From: a virus
DNA: 59,735 nucleotides
Strand: one strand, 5' to 3'
Virus record (IMG/VR): IMGVR_UViG_3300008012_000002
Location: 1 to 59,735 of that record
Shown here: piece by piece, positions 15,998-23,662 of the stretch
How positions within the stretch are numbered: position 1 is the stretch's first letter
How the letters are laid out: each line of letters starts with the position of its first letter
Program-made: the position numbers and the translations under genes
The notes under the pieces: generated by a model
What the model was told of the DNA's origin: nothing
Databases searched by the model: none
What the model saw: only the letters and a program-made list of their open reading frames with translations

Positions 15998-16906
15998 ATG
16001 AGTACTGCAAACGAGCTAAGCGGAATCGCCGTAGCAAACATCTCTGAAGTGAGCGGAGTTGCCAACAACGCAATCTCTGAGGTGAGCGGTATTGCTTTAA
16101 CTCAGGCCGCCAACCTATCCATTACTTGGAATTTTGACGACCAAACTGTTGCTACAAGTACTTCAGCTACTAATGCTGGTTGGGTTCCCTCTCTTACTCA
16201 TTCATCATGGGTTAATGGGGGTGCAGCAGTGGACAATCTTAACGGATACTGGAGCGGCGACCCAGGAACTCCAGCAACGAGTACAAACCCATCTCCTGGA
16301 AAGGTTAGTTATGGATGGCGGTGCGATAGCAATGCCACAAGCTCAGCGAGTACAGGCCCTCTTGGGGCGCTTAACGCAGCTCTAAATGGAACCCACGATA
16401 CTGGAACCTCCACTAAGTATATCTTTTCAGAGACCAGTGGGACGCTCGGGACAAATCTGAATGTATGTAGGACTCCAGGCTTTACGCCTAGAACCGATAT
16501 GACAGACTTTGCCAACAACGACTTGAAGCTAAAGTTTTGGCTTCACGCTTTTGGAGATTCTATTGATTATCTTAGAGTGTATGTAGATGACGCTCAATCT
16601 TCAAATACTTCAAACGCACTTGAGTATGTGAAGTTTATTGGATCTTATTCTGGAACTAGTGCGGGTACAGGAACTTCGACAATGACAGCGTCTGCTGCAA
16701 ACCACACGCAAGTTTCACCAACAACACTCACTTACTCAAATGGCCTTTCCTCTCTCTGGATACAGGTTGAGATATCTTTGAACAATCTTAGAGGCCTTAA
16801 CGTGCCTCAGTACATTTACTTTGTCGCCGCAGCAAAACCTGGAATTGCCAATCAAAGATTCAGAGGTGACATTGCTATTGACCACGTACAAATCATAGAA
16901 GAGTAA
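15998..16906 (+). CDS. Jelly-roll / lectin-like appendage protein
   Basis: A 302-residue protein. ATG 15998 is chosen over the adjoining TTG at 15995. Residues 1-30 contain a small repeat (ISEVSGVANNAISEVSGIA) that could attach it to a fibre. The rest is a beta-rich Ser/Thr/Asn domain (YGWRCDSNATSS..., LKFWLHAFGDSIDYLRVYVDD) closing with IAIDHVQIIEE. That closing resembles the conserved last strand of MAM/concanavalin-like and CBM-like sandwiches. It is probably a glycan-binding tip protein working with the 850-residue fibre. Confidence 0.75.
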   Translation: MSTANELSGIAVANISEVSGVANNAISEVSGIALTQAANLSITWNFDDQTVATSTSATNAGWVPSLTHSSWVNGGAAVDNLNGYWSGDPGTPATSTNPSPGKVSYGWRCDSNATSSASTGPLGALNAALNGTHDTGTSTKYIFSETSGTLGTNLNVCRTPGFTPRTDMTDFANNDLKLKFWLHAFGDSIDYLRVYVDDAQSSNTSNALEYVKFIGSYSGTSAGTGTSTMTASAANHTQVSPTTLTYSNGLSSLWIQVEISLNNLRGLNVPQYIYFVAAAKPGIANQRFRGDIAIDHVQIIEE

Positions 16907-17106
16907 TGACCAGAACAGCTTACTATTTATGCACAGGATCTTCCTACTGCGTAGTAGAGTCAGACATGGTTACTGAAATCTCTCAGTATAAGGCATGCGA
17001 CTTGCCTTCAGATGACCCAGAGGTAGGCGATTCTCAAAGAGGTGTTTACGACGTCAAGGCATCGACATTTACCTTCGATACAGGGGGTACAATACTTCTG
17101 TCTTAA
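16906..17106 (+). CDS. Small hypothetical protein in the fibre cassette
   Basis: A 66-residue protein whose start overlaps the previous stop (TAATG). It has two Cys near the N-terminus (LCTGSSYCVV) and a short beta-like C-terminus. No family recognised; it is probably an accessory to the appendage genes upstream. The next promoter follows 6 nt after its stop. Confidence 0.7.
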   Translation: MTRTAYYLCTGSSYCVVESDMVTEISQYKACDLPSDDPEVGDSQRGVYDVKASTFTFDTGGTILLS

Positions 17107-17111
17107 TAGAT

Positions 17112-17119
17112 TATATTTG
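17112..17119 (+). promoter_or_regulatory. Bacteroidota -7 box (TATATTTG), leaderless-type promoter
   Basis: TATATTTG lies 4 nt before the ATG at 17124, right after the fibre cassette. It would drive the run of small genes up to about 18.65 kb. Confidence 0.75.
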
Positions 17120-17123
17120 CATT

Positions 17124-17411
17124 ATGCCAACACCTATCAAGGCAGCAAAGGGCGTCAGTCTGAAAATGGGTAAGCATAAGTCCAGAAGCGGAGGGCTTAC
17201 GGCTGCTGGTGTGGCTAAGTACAACAGGGAGACTGGTAGCAATCTTAAGACGGCTGTAACCACCCCACCGTCAAAACTCAAGAAGGGAAGCAAGGCTGCA
17301 AAAAGACGTAAGTCTTTCTGCGCCAGGATGAAGGGTGTAAAGGGTCCAATGAGAAAACCAAACGGCAAGCCCACACGAAAGGCGCTTGCTCTTAGAAAGT
17401 GGAATTGTTAA
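17124..17411 (+). CDS. DUF6321-like small basic phage protein
   Basis: A 95-residue protein with the pattern SGGLTAAGVAKYNRETGSNL...KRRKSFCARMKGVKGPM...GKPTRKALALRKWNC. I recognise this from a widespread small family in marine and Bacteroidota phages and phage-like islands (DUF6321, from memory). Strongly basic; function unknown, probably virion- or DNA-associated. Starts 4 nt after the promoter box. The next start overlaps its stop (TAATG). Confidence 0.82.
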   Translation: MPTPIKAAKGVSLKMGKHKSRSGGLTAAGVAKYNRETGSNLKTAVTTPPSKLKKGSKAAKRRKSFCARMKGVKGPMRKPNGKPTRKALALRKWNC

Positions 17412-17596
17412 TGAAGGCCGTAAAGAAAAATCCAAAGAAGCTGTCCGTGTCTAGCAAGAAGGTCAGCATTGATCCACCAAGTGGTTATCACTGGATGGAA
17501 GAGTCGGGTAGGTACTACCTGATGAAAGGCGACTATAAACCTCACCCAGGAGCTGTAGCTAAGGCATCCTTCAAATTAGTGAATCATGCGAAATGA
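17411..17596 (+). CDS. Small basic protein
   Basis: A 61-residue protein; ATG 17411 overlaps the previous stop and is preferred to an upstream in-frame TG-start. It has a Lys-rich N-terminus, then DPPSGYHWMEESGRYYLMKG, a compact aromatic segment, and a short basic tail. The same 'GYHWMEE.GRYYLM' pattern occurs in small phage proteins I have seen next to DUF6321-like genes. Function unknown. Confidence 0.72.
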   Translation: MKAVKKNPKKLSVSSKKVSIDPPSGYHWMEESGRYYLMKGDYKPHPGAVAKASFKLVNHAK

Positions 17597-18266
17597 CGTA
17601 ATTAAAATGCTTCTGGAAGGGGGCTACCTGTCTACTGGAAATCCTACTGGAAATCCTACTGGAAATCCTACTGGGGGTCCAGGCAAGCCCACAACGAAGA
17701 CAGTAACCTCCTCAACTAGGCTGGCTACAGATCAGGCTACGGCTGATGATCTTCCCGATTATACGCAAAGCGAAACATCTCCTGGAAGTAACTTGTTCGA
17801 CACAGTGACATCAGAAGACGTCGAAGCAAGGCTGTCTGAAGAATCTTGGTTTAACCCCAACGATCCTATGTTTGGGGAGGGAGGGTTTGATGTGACTAAC
17901 TCGGATCACGTGACAGCCTACCAAGAGATGTACAACGATTTGGCTCCAGAGGATCAACAGATTCAAGTTGATGGTGACTGGGGTAAGCAGACACAGACCG
18001 CTCACATTCCAATGGAAACTATTGTTGTCGAAAGAGAAGATGAAGATGAATACGAGGACGAGGACGACGACGAGAGTTTTCGCGTTGGCGGACCGCCTCC
18101 TCAGACACGTAGTAGCGGGAACACGAAAGGCTACAGAGGTAAGGGCAGAGCTGGCATCGCTGGAGACAAGAGTGTGCTCGGAGGTAGGTCTGCATACAGA
18201 GGGATCTTTGGCATAAGAAAGAAAAATAAAGCAGGAAGGGGTAGGTTGTTTAGGCCAAAAGTATAA
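17586..18266 (+). CDS. Low-complexity protein with NPTG repeats, an acidic run and a basic tail
   Basis: A 226-residue protein. Residues about 16-31 are tandem TGNP repeats encoded by exact 12-bp DNA repeats. A Glu/Asp run at residues about 149-160 (EREDEDEYEDEDDDE) is followed by a Gly/Arg-rich basic C-terminus with YRGKGRAGIAG and SAYRGIFGIRKK. The extremes of charge suggest a disordered linker or assembly protein. No family recognised. The acidic-then-basic end resembles scaffold-like or nucleic-acid-binding tails. Confidence 0.75.
   Translation: MRNDVIKMLLEGGYLSTGNPTGNPTGNPTGGPGKPTTKTVTSSTRLATDQATADDLPDYTQSETSPGSNLFDTVTSEDVEARLSEESWFNPNDPMFGEGGFDVTNSDHVTAYQEMYNDLAPEDQQIQVDGDWGKQTQTAHIPMETIVVEREDEDEYEDEDDDESFRVGGPPPQTRSSGNTKGYRGKGRAGIAGDKSVLGGRSAYRGIFGIRKKNKAGRGRLFRPKV
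17632..17675 (+). repeat. Tandem 12-bp repeat inside a coding region
   Basis: Three exact copies of ctactggaaatc (17632-17667) plus a partial fourth (ctactggg). The unit is a multiple of 3, so copy-number change would lengthen or shorten the TGNP stretch of the protein without a frameshift. Confidence 0.9.
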
Positions 18267-18268
18267 TC

Positions 18269-18433
18269 ATGGCAAAGGCAGTAAAGTCAAGCAAGGATGC
18301 GTGCTACCACAAGGTCAAGGCTAGATATAAAGTCTGGCCCTCTGCTTACGCATCAGGAGCTGTAGCTAAGTGCAGAAAAGTAGGAGCAAGTAACTGGGGC
18401 AATGGCGGTAAGAAAAACAAAAGCAGGTCTTAA
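18269..18433 (+). CDS. Small conserved phage protein (YHKVKARYKVWPSAYASGA type)
   Basis: A 54-residue frame from ATG 18269 to TAA 18433 with the recognisable pattern CYHKVKARYKVWPSAYASGA, then CRKVGASNWGNGG. This small family is very common in phages and in large-virus genomes, usually near structural genes. Basic, two Cys, function unknown. It overlaps the next gene by 32 nt in another frame. Confidence 0.8.
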   Translation: MAKAVKSSKDACYHKVKARYKVWPSAYASGAVAKCRKVGASNWGNGGKKNKSRS

Positions 18434-18653
18434 TCTAAAGCGCTGGTTCAAAGAGGATTGGCGAACGCTATCGGGCGACAAGGATTACTCTAAGGGTGAT
18501 CGTTCGTTCCGTCCTACAAAAAGGATTTCTGAGGACACCCCCGTAACAGCTTCAGAACTTACGCCCGCAGAAAAGGCACGAGGTAGAAAAGAGAAGAAAG
18601 AGAAGGGCAGGGTAAGCAGATGGAAGGCCATCAAGAAGAATAAGAAAAAGTAA
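18402..18653 (+). CDS. Small basic phage protein (DUF5872-like)
   Basis: An 83-residue protein with the pattern AGLNLKRWFKEDWRT...FRPTKRISEDTPVTASELTPAEKARG and a Lys-rich tail. 'WFKE.W ... RP(S/T)KRIS..TP.T..EL...EK' is the pattern I associate with DUF5872, often found beside the previous gene. Probably DNA- or virion-associated; function unknown. Confidence 0.75.
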   Translation: MAVRKTKAGLNLKRWFKEDWRTLSGDKDYSKGDRSFRPTKRISEDTPVTASELTPAEKARGRKEKKEKGRVSRWKAIKKNKKK

Positions 18654-18655
18654 TC

Positions 18656-18663
18656 TATATTTG
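18656..18663 (+). promoter_or_regulatory. Bacteroidota -7 box (TATATTTG) upstream of scaffold and capsid
   Basis: TATATTTG lies 17 nt before the ATG at 18681, with an A/T-only leader (actaataatttaattc). This is the only leadered promoter in this part of the plus arm, fitting highly expressed capsid genes. Confidence 0.72.
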
Positions 18664-18680
18664 CACTAATAATTTAATTC

Positions 18681-19787
18681 ATGGAAAATCAAGAAGTTAA
18701 CCAAGGTCAGGTGGAGGAAACCTCTAGCTTTAGCTTTGTTTCAGATCAAGAGGCCGCACAAGGTCTTTCAGGAGAAGCTAATCAAGAGGCCCCCCAAGTA
18801 GAAGAGCAGCCTGTTCAACAGGAAGCTCCCGTCCAACCAGAAGCGTCTGAGTTCGATGCTGTCCTAGGTGGTGAAATTACGGAACAACAAGGTCAAACCG
18901 AAACCGACGGTGGGTATGAGTACACGCCAGAGGAGATCGATGCTGCCGTTCAAATGTACCTCAGTGATAGACTGGGCATGGACATCAACAGCTACGAAGA
19001 TCTCCAAGGTGGAGGAGGTTATGAGGACGAGCGTATTCAGGCGATTGCTGAGTTCGTGTCCGACACTGGTAGAGACCCTAGCGACTGGTTTGCTTATCAG
19101 TCATTGAATCCAGATCAAATGGATGACATGACTGCTATTCAGGTTCAGATGGCGACGGACTACCCCAACCTTTCTCATCAGGAGATCGAGACACTTATGA
19201 ACAATAAGTACAAGATCGACGAGAATCTTCACACCGAAGAGGAGGTAAGACTTTCACAACTTCAGATGAAAATCGATGCTGAGAATGCAAGGAAGGTGGT
19301 CTCTCAATACAGAGAGAAGTACGCCGCTCCTGAAATTCCAGGTGGGCTTTCTGAAGAAGAGGCTGCAGTGGAGTTGGAGGCTATCCAGGATTGGACAGAC
19401 CAAAACCTCGAAGGTATTCAAGATTTGCGCGGAGTCGAATTTGACCTCGGCAATGGGAACAGCTTCAGGTTCGGACTGTCAGATCAATACAAGACTAATC
19501 TTGGACGGCGGAGTATCGACATTGACGGCTACTTTGATCAGTACATTTCTGAAGACGGTTCATTTGATCATGACACGTTTAATGTTCACAGGTCCGTTGT
19601 TGACAACATCGACAACATTGTTCAGTCAATCTACAAGCAAGGTCTTGCAGATGGACAGAGAGGACTGGTGAATCAGGCAGCGAACGTCAGAGTCAATACA
19701 CCTCAAGGAAACGTACAACCCCAAGAGGATTCACTCACCGCTCAACTTAGAGAAGCGATGGGTGGTAATTCCGCTTGGTCTTTTTAA
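18681..19787 (+). CDS. Probable capsid scaffolding protein
   Basis: A 368-residue, strongly acidic protein immediately upstream of the capsid gene. Residues 1-75 are disordered, Glu/Gln/Pro-rich (VEEQPVQQEAPVQPEAS). Residues 75-230 are helical with TPEEIDAAVQMYLSDRLGM and coiled segments. The C-terminus has SLTAQLREAMGGNSAWSF. Position, acidity, helicity and length fit phage scaffolds, which line the procapsid and leave before packaging. No protease motif is visible. Sequence family not confirmed. Confidence 0.75.
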   Translation: MENQEVNQGQVEETSSFSFVSDQEAAQGLSGEANQEAPQVEEQPVQQEAPVQPEASEFDAVLGGEITEQQGQTETDGGYEYTPEEIDAAVQMYLSDRLGMDINSYEDLQGGGGYEDERIQAIAEFVSDTGRDPSDWFAYQSLNPDQMDDMTAIQVQMATDYPNLSHQEIETLMNNKYKIDENLHTEEEVRLSQLQMKIDAENARKVVSQYREKYAAPEIPGGLSEEEAAVELEAIQDWTDQNLEGIQDLRGVEFDLGNGNSFRFGLSDQYKTNLGRRSIDIDGYFDQYISEDGSFDHDTFNVHRSVVDNIDNIVQSIYKQGLADGQRGLVNQAANVRVNTPQGNVQPQEDSLTAQLREAMGGNSAWSF

Positions 19788-19812
19788 GAACAAACAATAA
19801 CAACTAGAAAAA

Positions 19813-21150
19813 ATGGCAACATTTGGAGGAAATAGAGGTAGCAACGCGACAAGCAAGCCACCTCTGTCAAAAACAACTCCAGACAGATACGTCGCTCTCG
19901 GCGATCTTTTGGATTACAACAAGCCCGACAACAGAGATCTGTTGATCAAAACTTTCGGTGATCAGGGCATCACTGGTTTCTTGAAGCTCACTGGTGCTGT
20001 CCGCAGCGCTGGCGTTGCTGACGAAGTTCAGTACTGGGAAGAAGGTAGATTGCATAAGTCAATCACTGCCACTTTGCCAGTTATCTCTACCGCAGACACT
20101 GCAGTTACTATGTCTGGTATCACGGCTGGAGAAATTAGACCTAACGATGTTTTGTTGGGTGGTAGCGGTGTGAGACTGTTGGTTGCTGAGTACCTCGGCT
20201 CTACTACAGCTTCTGTCAGAACTTTGGACGGTAGCACTGCTGCTGTTCAGAACGGAGGCAACTTCTCAATCATCGGTAACTTGTACGCTCAGGGTACAGA
20301 TCAGCCTGATTCTTTCTTGCAGACTGACGTAGAAAAGCGCGCCAACCCATTCATGATCGTTAAGGACACCTACCACGTCAACGGTTCACAGGCGACTAAC
20401 ATCGGCTGGATCAACGTTGGTAACGGTGACTACAGATGGTACGTGAAGGGTGAGATGGATACTCGTAAGAGATTCCTCGACCAGCGCGAAATGATGATGA
20501 TCTACGGTCAGAAGAACGATGGCACTGCTGGTCAGCAGAACAGCATTCCAGGATCTGAAGGCTACTTTGCAGCGATTGAAGACAGAGGTATTGTTTCTTC
20601 GGGCACCAGCTTTGGCAACTTTAGCGACATGGATGAAATCATCCTCGAACTCGACAAAGAGGGCGCTCCTTCTGAGTACGCTATGTATGTGAATAGAGCA
20701 ACAGCTTTGGCTATCGACGACATGGTTGCCCAAGGACCTGCTGGAACCGCAACTACTGCTGGCTTGGCTGGTAAGTTCGGTGCATTCCAAAACAGCCCAG
20801 ATATGGCAGTTCAGCTCGGTTTCCAATCATTCACTCGTGGCGGGTACACCTTCCACAAGCACGACTGGAAGCTGTTGAACGATCCTACCTTGGGTGCGTT
20901 GAACGGATACCACAAAGGTGTTTTGTGCCCAATGTCTCAAGTTGCTGACGCAAAGACTGGTGTTAAGTCTCCAGCTTTGGAGATGAACTTCAAGGAGACT
21001 AACGGCTACAGCAGAGAGTTGGAGCACTGGGTTGAAGGCGGCGGCGTCCTCGGCTACAAGACCAACGGCGAAGACAAGGCTAAGTTCCACTACCGTTCGG
21101 AGTGCAACTTGATCACTCGTGCTGCAAACCAGCACGTCTTGTTGAGATAA
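19813..21150 (+). CDS. Major capsid protein
   Basis: A 445-residue protein downstream of the scaffold and followed by a strong terminator, as expected for the most abundant product. The N-terminal region (residues 30-75: DLLDYNKPDNRDLLIKTFGD, then VQYWEEGRLHKS) and the later long beta/alpha mix (AIEDRGIVSSGTS..., EYAMYVNRATALAIDD) fit HK97-fold capsids of crAss-like or marine podoviruses. The gene has a clean codon pattern and an A-rich leader (AACAATAACAACTAGAAAAA) in place of a Shine-Dalgarno site. Fold assignment is by context and size. Confidence 0.85.
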   Translation: MATFGGNRGSNATSKPPLSKTTPDRYVALGDLLDYNKPDNRDLLIKTFGDQGITGFLKLTGAVRSAGVADEVQYWEEGRLHKSITATLPVISTADTAVTMSGITAGEIRPNDVLLGGSGVRLLVAEYLGSTTASVRTLDGSTAAVQNGGNFSIIGNLYAQGTDQPDSFLQTDVEKRANPFMIVKDTYHVNGSQATNIGWINVGNGDYRWYVKGEMDTRKRFLDQREMMMIYGQKNDGTAGQQNSIPGSEGYFAAIEDRGIVSSGTSFGNFSDMDEIILELDKEGAPSEYAMYVNRATALAIDDMVAQGPAGTATTAGLAGKFGAFQNSPDMAVQLGFQSFTRGGYTFHKHDWKLLNDPTLGALNGYHKGVLCPMSQVADAKTGVKSPALEMNFKETNGYSRELEHWVEGGGVLGYKTNGEDKAKFHYRSECNLITRAANQHVLLR

Positions 21151-21166
21151 TTCGACTATCAGGAAT

Positions 21167-21199
21167 GGGGAGGGGAACGGCCTCTCCCCCTTTCTTTTT
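21167..21199 (+). terminator. Rho-independent terminator after the capsid gene
   Basis: GGGGAGGGG-aacgg-CCTCTCCCC forms a 9-bp stem with one G.U pair, then TTTCTTTTT. It lies 16 nt after the capsid stop and would end the scaffold-capsid transcript. Confidence 0.88.
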
Positions 21200-21218
21200 C
21201 ATTTAATTCTATTTAATC

Positions 21219-22022
21219 ATGAGCAACACAACATCAAAGCGCGGTCGCCCCGCTAAAGAGGCGGCACCACAAACCCCCACAAAATCTTTTAAGATTAAGC
21301 GTGAGGAAAAAGTCCCAACCGTAACAGAGTACAGGTGTAAAAACGGAGGAAACACTTTTCTTCTTAAGGCTAGAGGGGTTGTTGTTTGGGACGAAGAGGC
21401 TGGGTACAACAGAGAAATCAGATATTGTGAATCTGAAAGAAGCATCTACGTTGACGAGCAATCTCCAAGAGCTGTTAAATCCCCAGTGGTATTTAGGCTT
21501 GGGGTTCTTATTGTTGGCGAAAGACAATCAACCCTTAGAGACTTTCTTGACGCACACCCAGAAAACGAATCTAATGGAGGTAGAGGGTTTTACAAGGTGA
21601 AGGCAAACAAAGAGGTTGTAGAGAAGAACATCAAGAAAGAGTTCGCCGTCATGGACGCAATCGGTCTGCTTAGAGAGAAGTCATTGGATGACCTCCTTGC
21701 TGTAGCCATTTCATTCGCTATTGACATCGACAGATCTGTAGACGAGATCAAGTACGACCTTCTTCAAAAAGCTAAGAGAAGCCCAAAGACTTTTATCGAG
21801 GCGTTTGACAACCCCGTCGTTCAGATGAAAGCTAAGATCAAGCAAGCCGAATCCTTGAACATCATTAAACTTTCAGGAGATGGTGTCAAGTGGTTTGATA
21901 CAAACAAGCTCATCGTGTCGGTTCCAGCAGGAATGGATCCCATGGATGTGTTTGTACGGTACTGTCTTACGGAAGCGGCTGCACCAACGGTTGCTGAGAT
22001 GGAAAGACAACTCCAGTCGTAA
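21219..22022 (+). CDS. Hypothetical head-associated protein
   Basis: A 267-residue protein with a basic Pro/Lys N-terminus (SKRGRPAKEAAPQTPTKSF), a beta-rich middle and a helical C-terminal half. It lies between the capsid gene and the two ring-like proteins, flanked by a terminator on each side. Position suggests a head-completion or head-decoration role, but I recognise no family. Its leader, atttaattctatttaatc, is A/T-only. Confidence 0.75.
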   Translation: MSNTTSKRGRPAKEAAPQTPTKSFKIKREEKVPTVTEYRCKNGGNTFLLKARGVVVWDEEAGYNREIRYCESERSIYVDEQSPRAVKSPVVFRLGVLIVGERQSTLRDFLDAHPENESNGGRGFYKVKANKEVVEKNIKKEFAVMDAIGLLREKSLDDLLAVAISFAIDIDRSVDEIKYDLLQKAKRSPKTFIEAFDNPVVQMKAKIKQAESLNIIKLSGDGVKWFDTNKLIVSVPAGMDPMDVFVRYCLTEAAAPTVAEMERQLQS

Positions 22023-22045
22023 GACGAATACATACAGTGAATTAG

Positions 22046-22072
22046 CCGTCCATAGGGCGGCTTTTTCTTTTT
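22046..22072 (+). terminator. Rho-independent terminator
   Basis: GCCGTCC-ata-GGGCGGC (7 bp, one G.U) is followed by a T-rich tract (TTTTTCTTTT). It sits directly against the next -7 box, giving a compact terminator-promoter junction between the head and tail modules. Confidence 0.9.
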
Positions 22073-22073
22073 G

Positions 22074-22081
22074 TATATTTG
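22074..22081 (+). promoter_or_regulatory. Bacteroidota -7 box (TATATTTG) for the tail module
   Basis: TATATTTG lies 4 nt before the ATG at 22086, immediately after a terminator. It is likely to drive the ring proteins and the 1656-residue tail protein. Confidence 0.78.
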
Positions 22082-22085
22082 CGCT

Positions 22086-22838
22086 ATGGCCAGTGTAAAA
22101 CTTGTATACGAAACACTTGCTGATCTGGTAAACAAGGATGTAAACGGATTCATTGCCCCAGCTCAGTTTAACAACTACGCACAGCTTGCTCAACTGAAGA
22201 TCTTCAACAGATTGTTTGGGCAGCTGAAGATGGCGCAGCAAGCGCTAAAGGGTGGGTTGGATAGAGGTAGAGATAAGAGTAGGGTAAAGCAGATCGAGGA
22301 AGACCTCGCTTTCTTTGCCAAGACGTCAGACACTCTTACGAGAGATAGCAGCACAAATGACTTCCTTAAGCCTGATGACCTGTCCAGAATCATCAGCATC
22401 ACTACTTCTGGGGATATCCTCCTCTCGTCTTCTACTAGAACCCCTGTTGAGATTATCTACGACGAAGAGAAGATTGAGAGAATCTTGCTTAGCGACATCA
22501 GCAAACCCACAGAGACTTACCCTGTAGCGCTGGTGTCAGACAACATCGAGGTATATCCAGAGGCTGTTAAGAAGATTAGGGTTAGGTACTACAAGATCCC
22601 TCAGGGCATCAATATCGGAACGGGAGCCAGAACAGCTTCCCCACCTACGTTTGGGTATACTACGGTCAATGGTAACGCTATCTACGCTCAGTCAAGCTCT
22701 ATAGACTTTGAGCTTCCAGACCACTATGCCAATGAGTTGGTCATGGAGATCGCTGAGATGGCAGGTCTGACCCTGAGAGATCAGGCGGTGATGGGTGCGG
22801 CAGCACAGGAGGGTAATCAACTTAACGCTGAGAAGTAA
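22086..22838 (+). CDS. Ring / head-tail connector-like protein 1
   Basis: A 250-residue protein; ATG 22086 is chosen because the upstream in-frame TTG lies in the promoter box. N-terminus VKLVYETLADLVNKDVNGF then PAQFNNYAQLAQLKIFNRLF is helical. The C-terminal half has the beta-rich DIEVYPEAVKKIRVRYYKIP segment followed by DFELPDHYANELVMEIAEMAG. This layout occurs in connector or tail-tubular proteins of podoviruses and in crAss-like ring proteins. It pairs with the next gene (TAATG overlap), which shares the same plan, suggesting stacked ring components. Confidence 0.7.
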   Translation: MASVKLVYETLADLVNKDVNGFIAPAQFNNYAQLAQLKIFNRLFGQLKMAQQALKGGLDRGRDKSRVKQIEEDLAFFAKTSDTLTRDSSTNDFLKPDDLSRIISITTSGDILLSSSTRTPVEIIYDEEKIERILLSDISKPTETYPVALVSDNIEVYPEAVKKIRVRYYKIPQGINIGTGARTASPPTFGYTTVNGNAIYAQSSSIDFELPDHYANELVMEIAEMAGLTLRDQAVMGAAAQEGNQLNAEK

Positions 22839-23662
22839 TGGCAAGAAACTACATTGATATCAATAAGGTGGTGAACGACTTTATCGTTACCATGGATGGG
22901 GATGATTATGTATCTGAGGTGTCGGACAATGCCATCAGATCCTTTGCGCTTAGAGGGGTAAGGGATATGGGGTTCGATATGCTGAAGGTTGTGAGATCGA
23001 TTAAGCTTCCCGTTGAGTCGAACAATACTGTCACATTGCCAGACGATTACGTGGCCTGGACCAAGATTGGCACGGTCGGTAGCGATGGCATTGTTTATGT
23101 GATGGGTGAAAACAAAAACATCAACATGTCTCAGAAGTACTCTGAGATCAGCAACAACAAATACGATACCGACGGAGACGGTCTCTTCGAGAGAGAAGAC
23201 TCTAAGTCTGCTACTTCGGGTGGATCGCCCATGGCTGACTCTGGTATCACTGACGGTATGAACAGCTACCTGTTCAGAAACTACATCCACGGATCTGACT
23301 CTGGGGGATTGTACGGTGTCGGTGGTGGTCACTACTACGGTGAGTTCAGAATCAATGATGATCAAAACAGAGTAGAGCTCAAGGTCAAGAACGACATCAA
23401 AGAAATCGTTATGGAGTATGTGGCTGACGAGGCTAGATCTTCTAACCCTCGCGTTCACATCTTCGCAGAAGAAGCACTCAGGGCTTACATCTACTACAAG
23501 CTCATCGAAAGAAAGTCAAGCGTTCCTGGAGGGGAGAAGCAGAGAGCACGAGCTGAATACTACAACGAAAGAAGATTGGCCAACTCTAGAATCAACTCAT
23601 TCACAAAAGAAGAACTGCTTAAGACGATTAGAAAGAATACAAAGCAATCACCTAAAGCATGA
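22838..23662 (+). CDS. Ring / tail-tubular-like protein 2
   Basis: A 274-residue protein coupled to the upstream gene (TAATG) and overlapping the downstream one by 4 nt. It contains NNTVTLPDDYVAWTKIGTV, a motif also seen in crAss-like and T7-like tail-tubular/ring proteins (LP.DYV.W.K). A central Gly/Tyr-rich loop (YGVGGGHYYGEF) precedes a helical C-terminus with FAEEALRAYIYYKLIERKS. It probably forms one of the rings between portal and tail tip. Confidence 0.78.
   Translation: MARNYIDINKVVNDFIVTMDGDDYVSEVSDNAIRSFALRGVRDMGFDMLKVVRSIKLPVESNNTVTLPDDYVAWTKIGTVGSDGIVYVMGENKNINMSQKYSEISNNKYDTDGDGLFEREDSKSATSGGSPMADSGITDGMNSYLFRNYIHGSDSGGLYGVGGGHYYGEFRINDDQNRVELKVKNDIKEIVMEYVADEARSSNPRVHIFAEEALRAYIYYKLIERKSSVPGGEKQRARAEYYNERRLANSRINSFTKEELLKTIRKNTKQSPKA

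Noticed and set aside
17632-17675. CRISPR-like array
   Set aside because: The repeats are contiguous 12-mers without spacers and encode an in-frame protein repeat.
22817-23458. 213-codon minus-strand frame opposite the second ring-like protein
   Set aside because: It is Val/Ser/His-rich antisense sequence without a start context, and the opposite strand has a convincing conserved motif.
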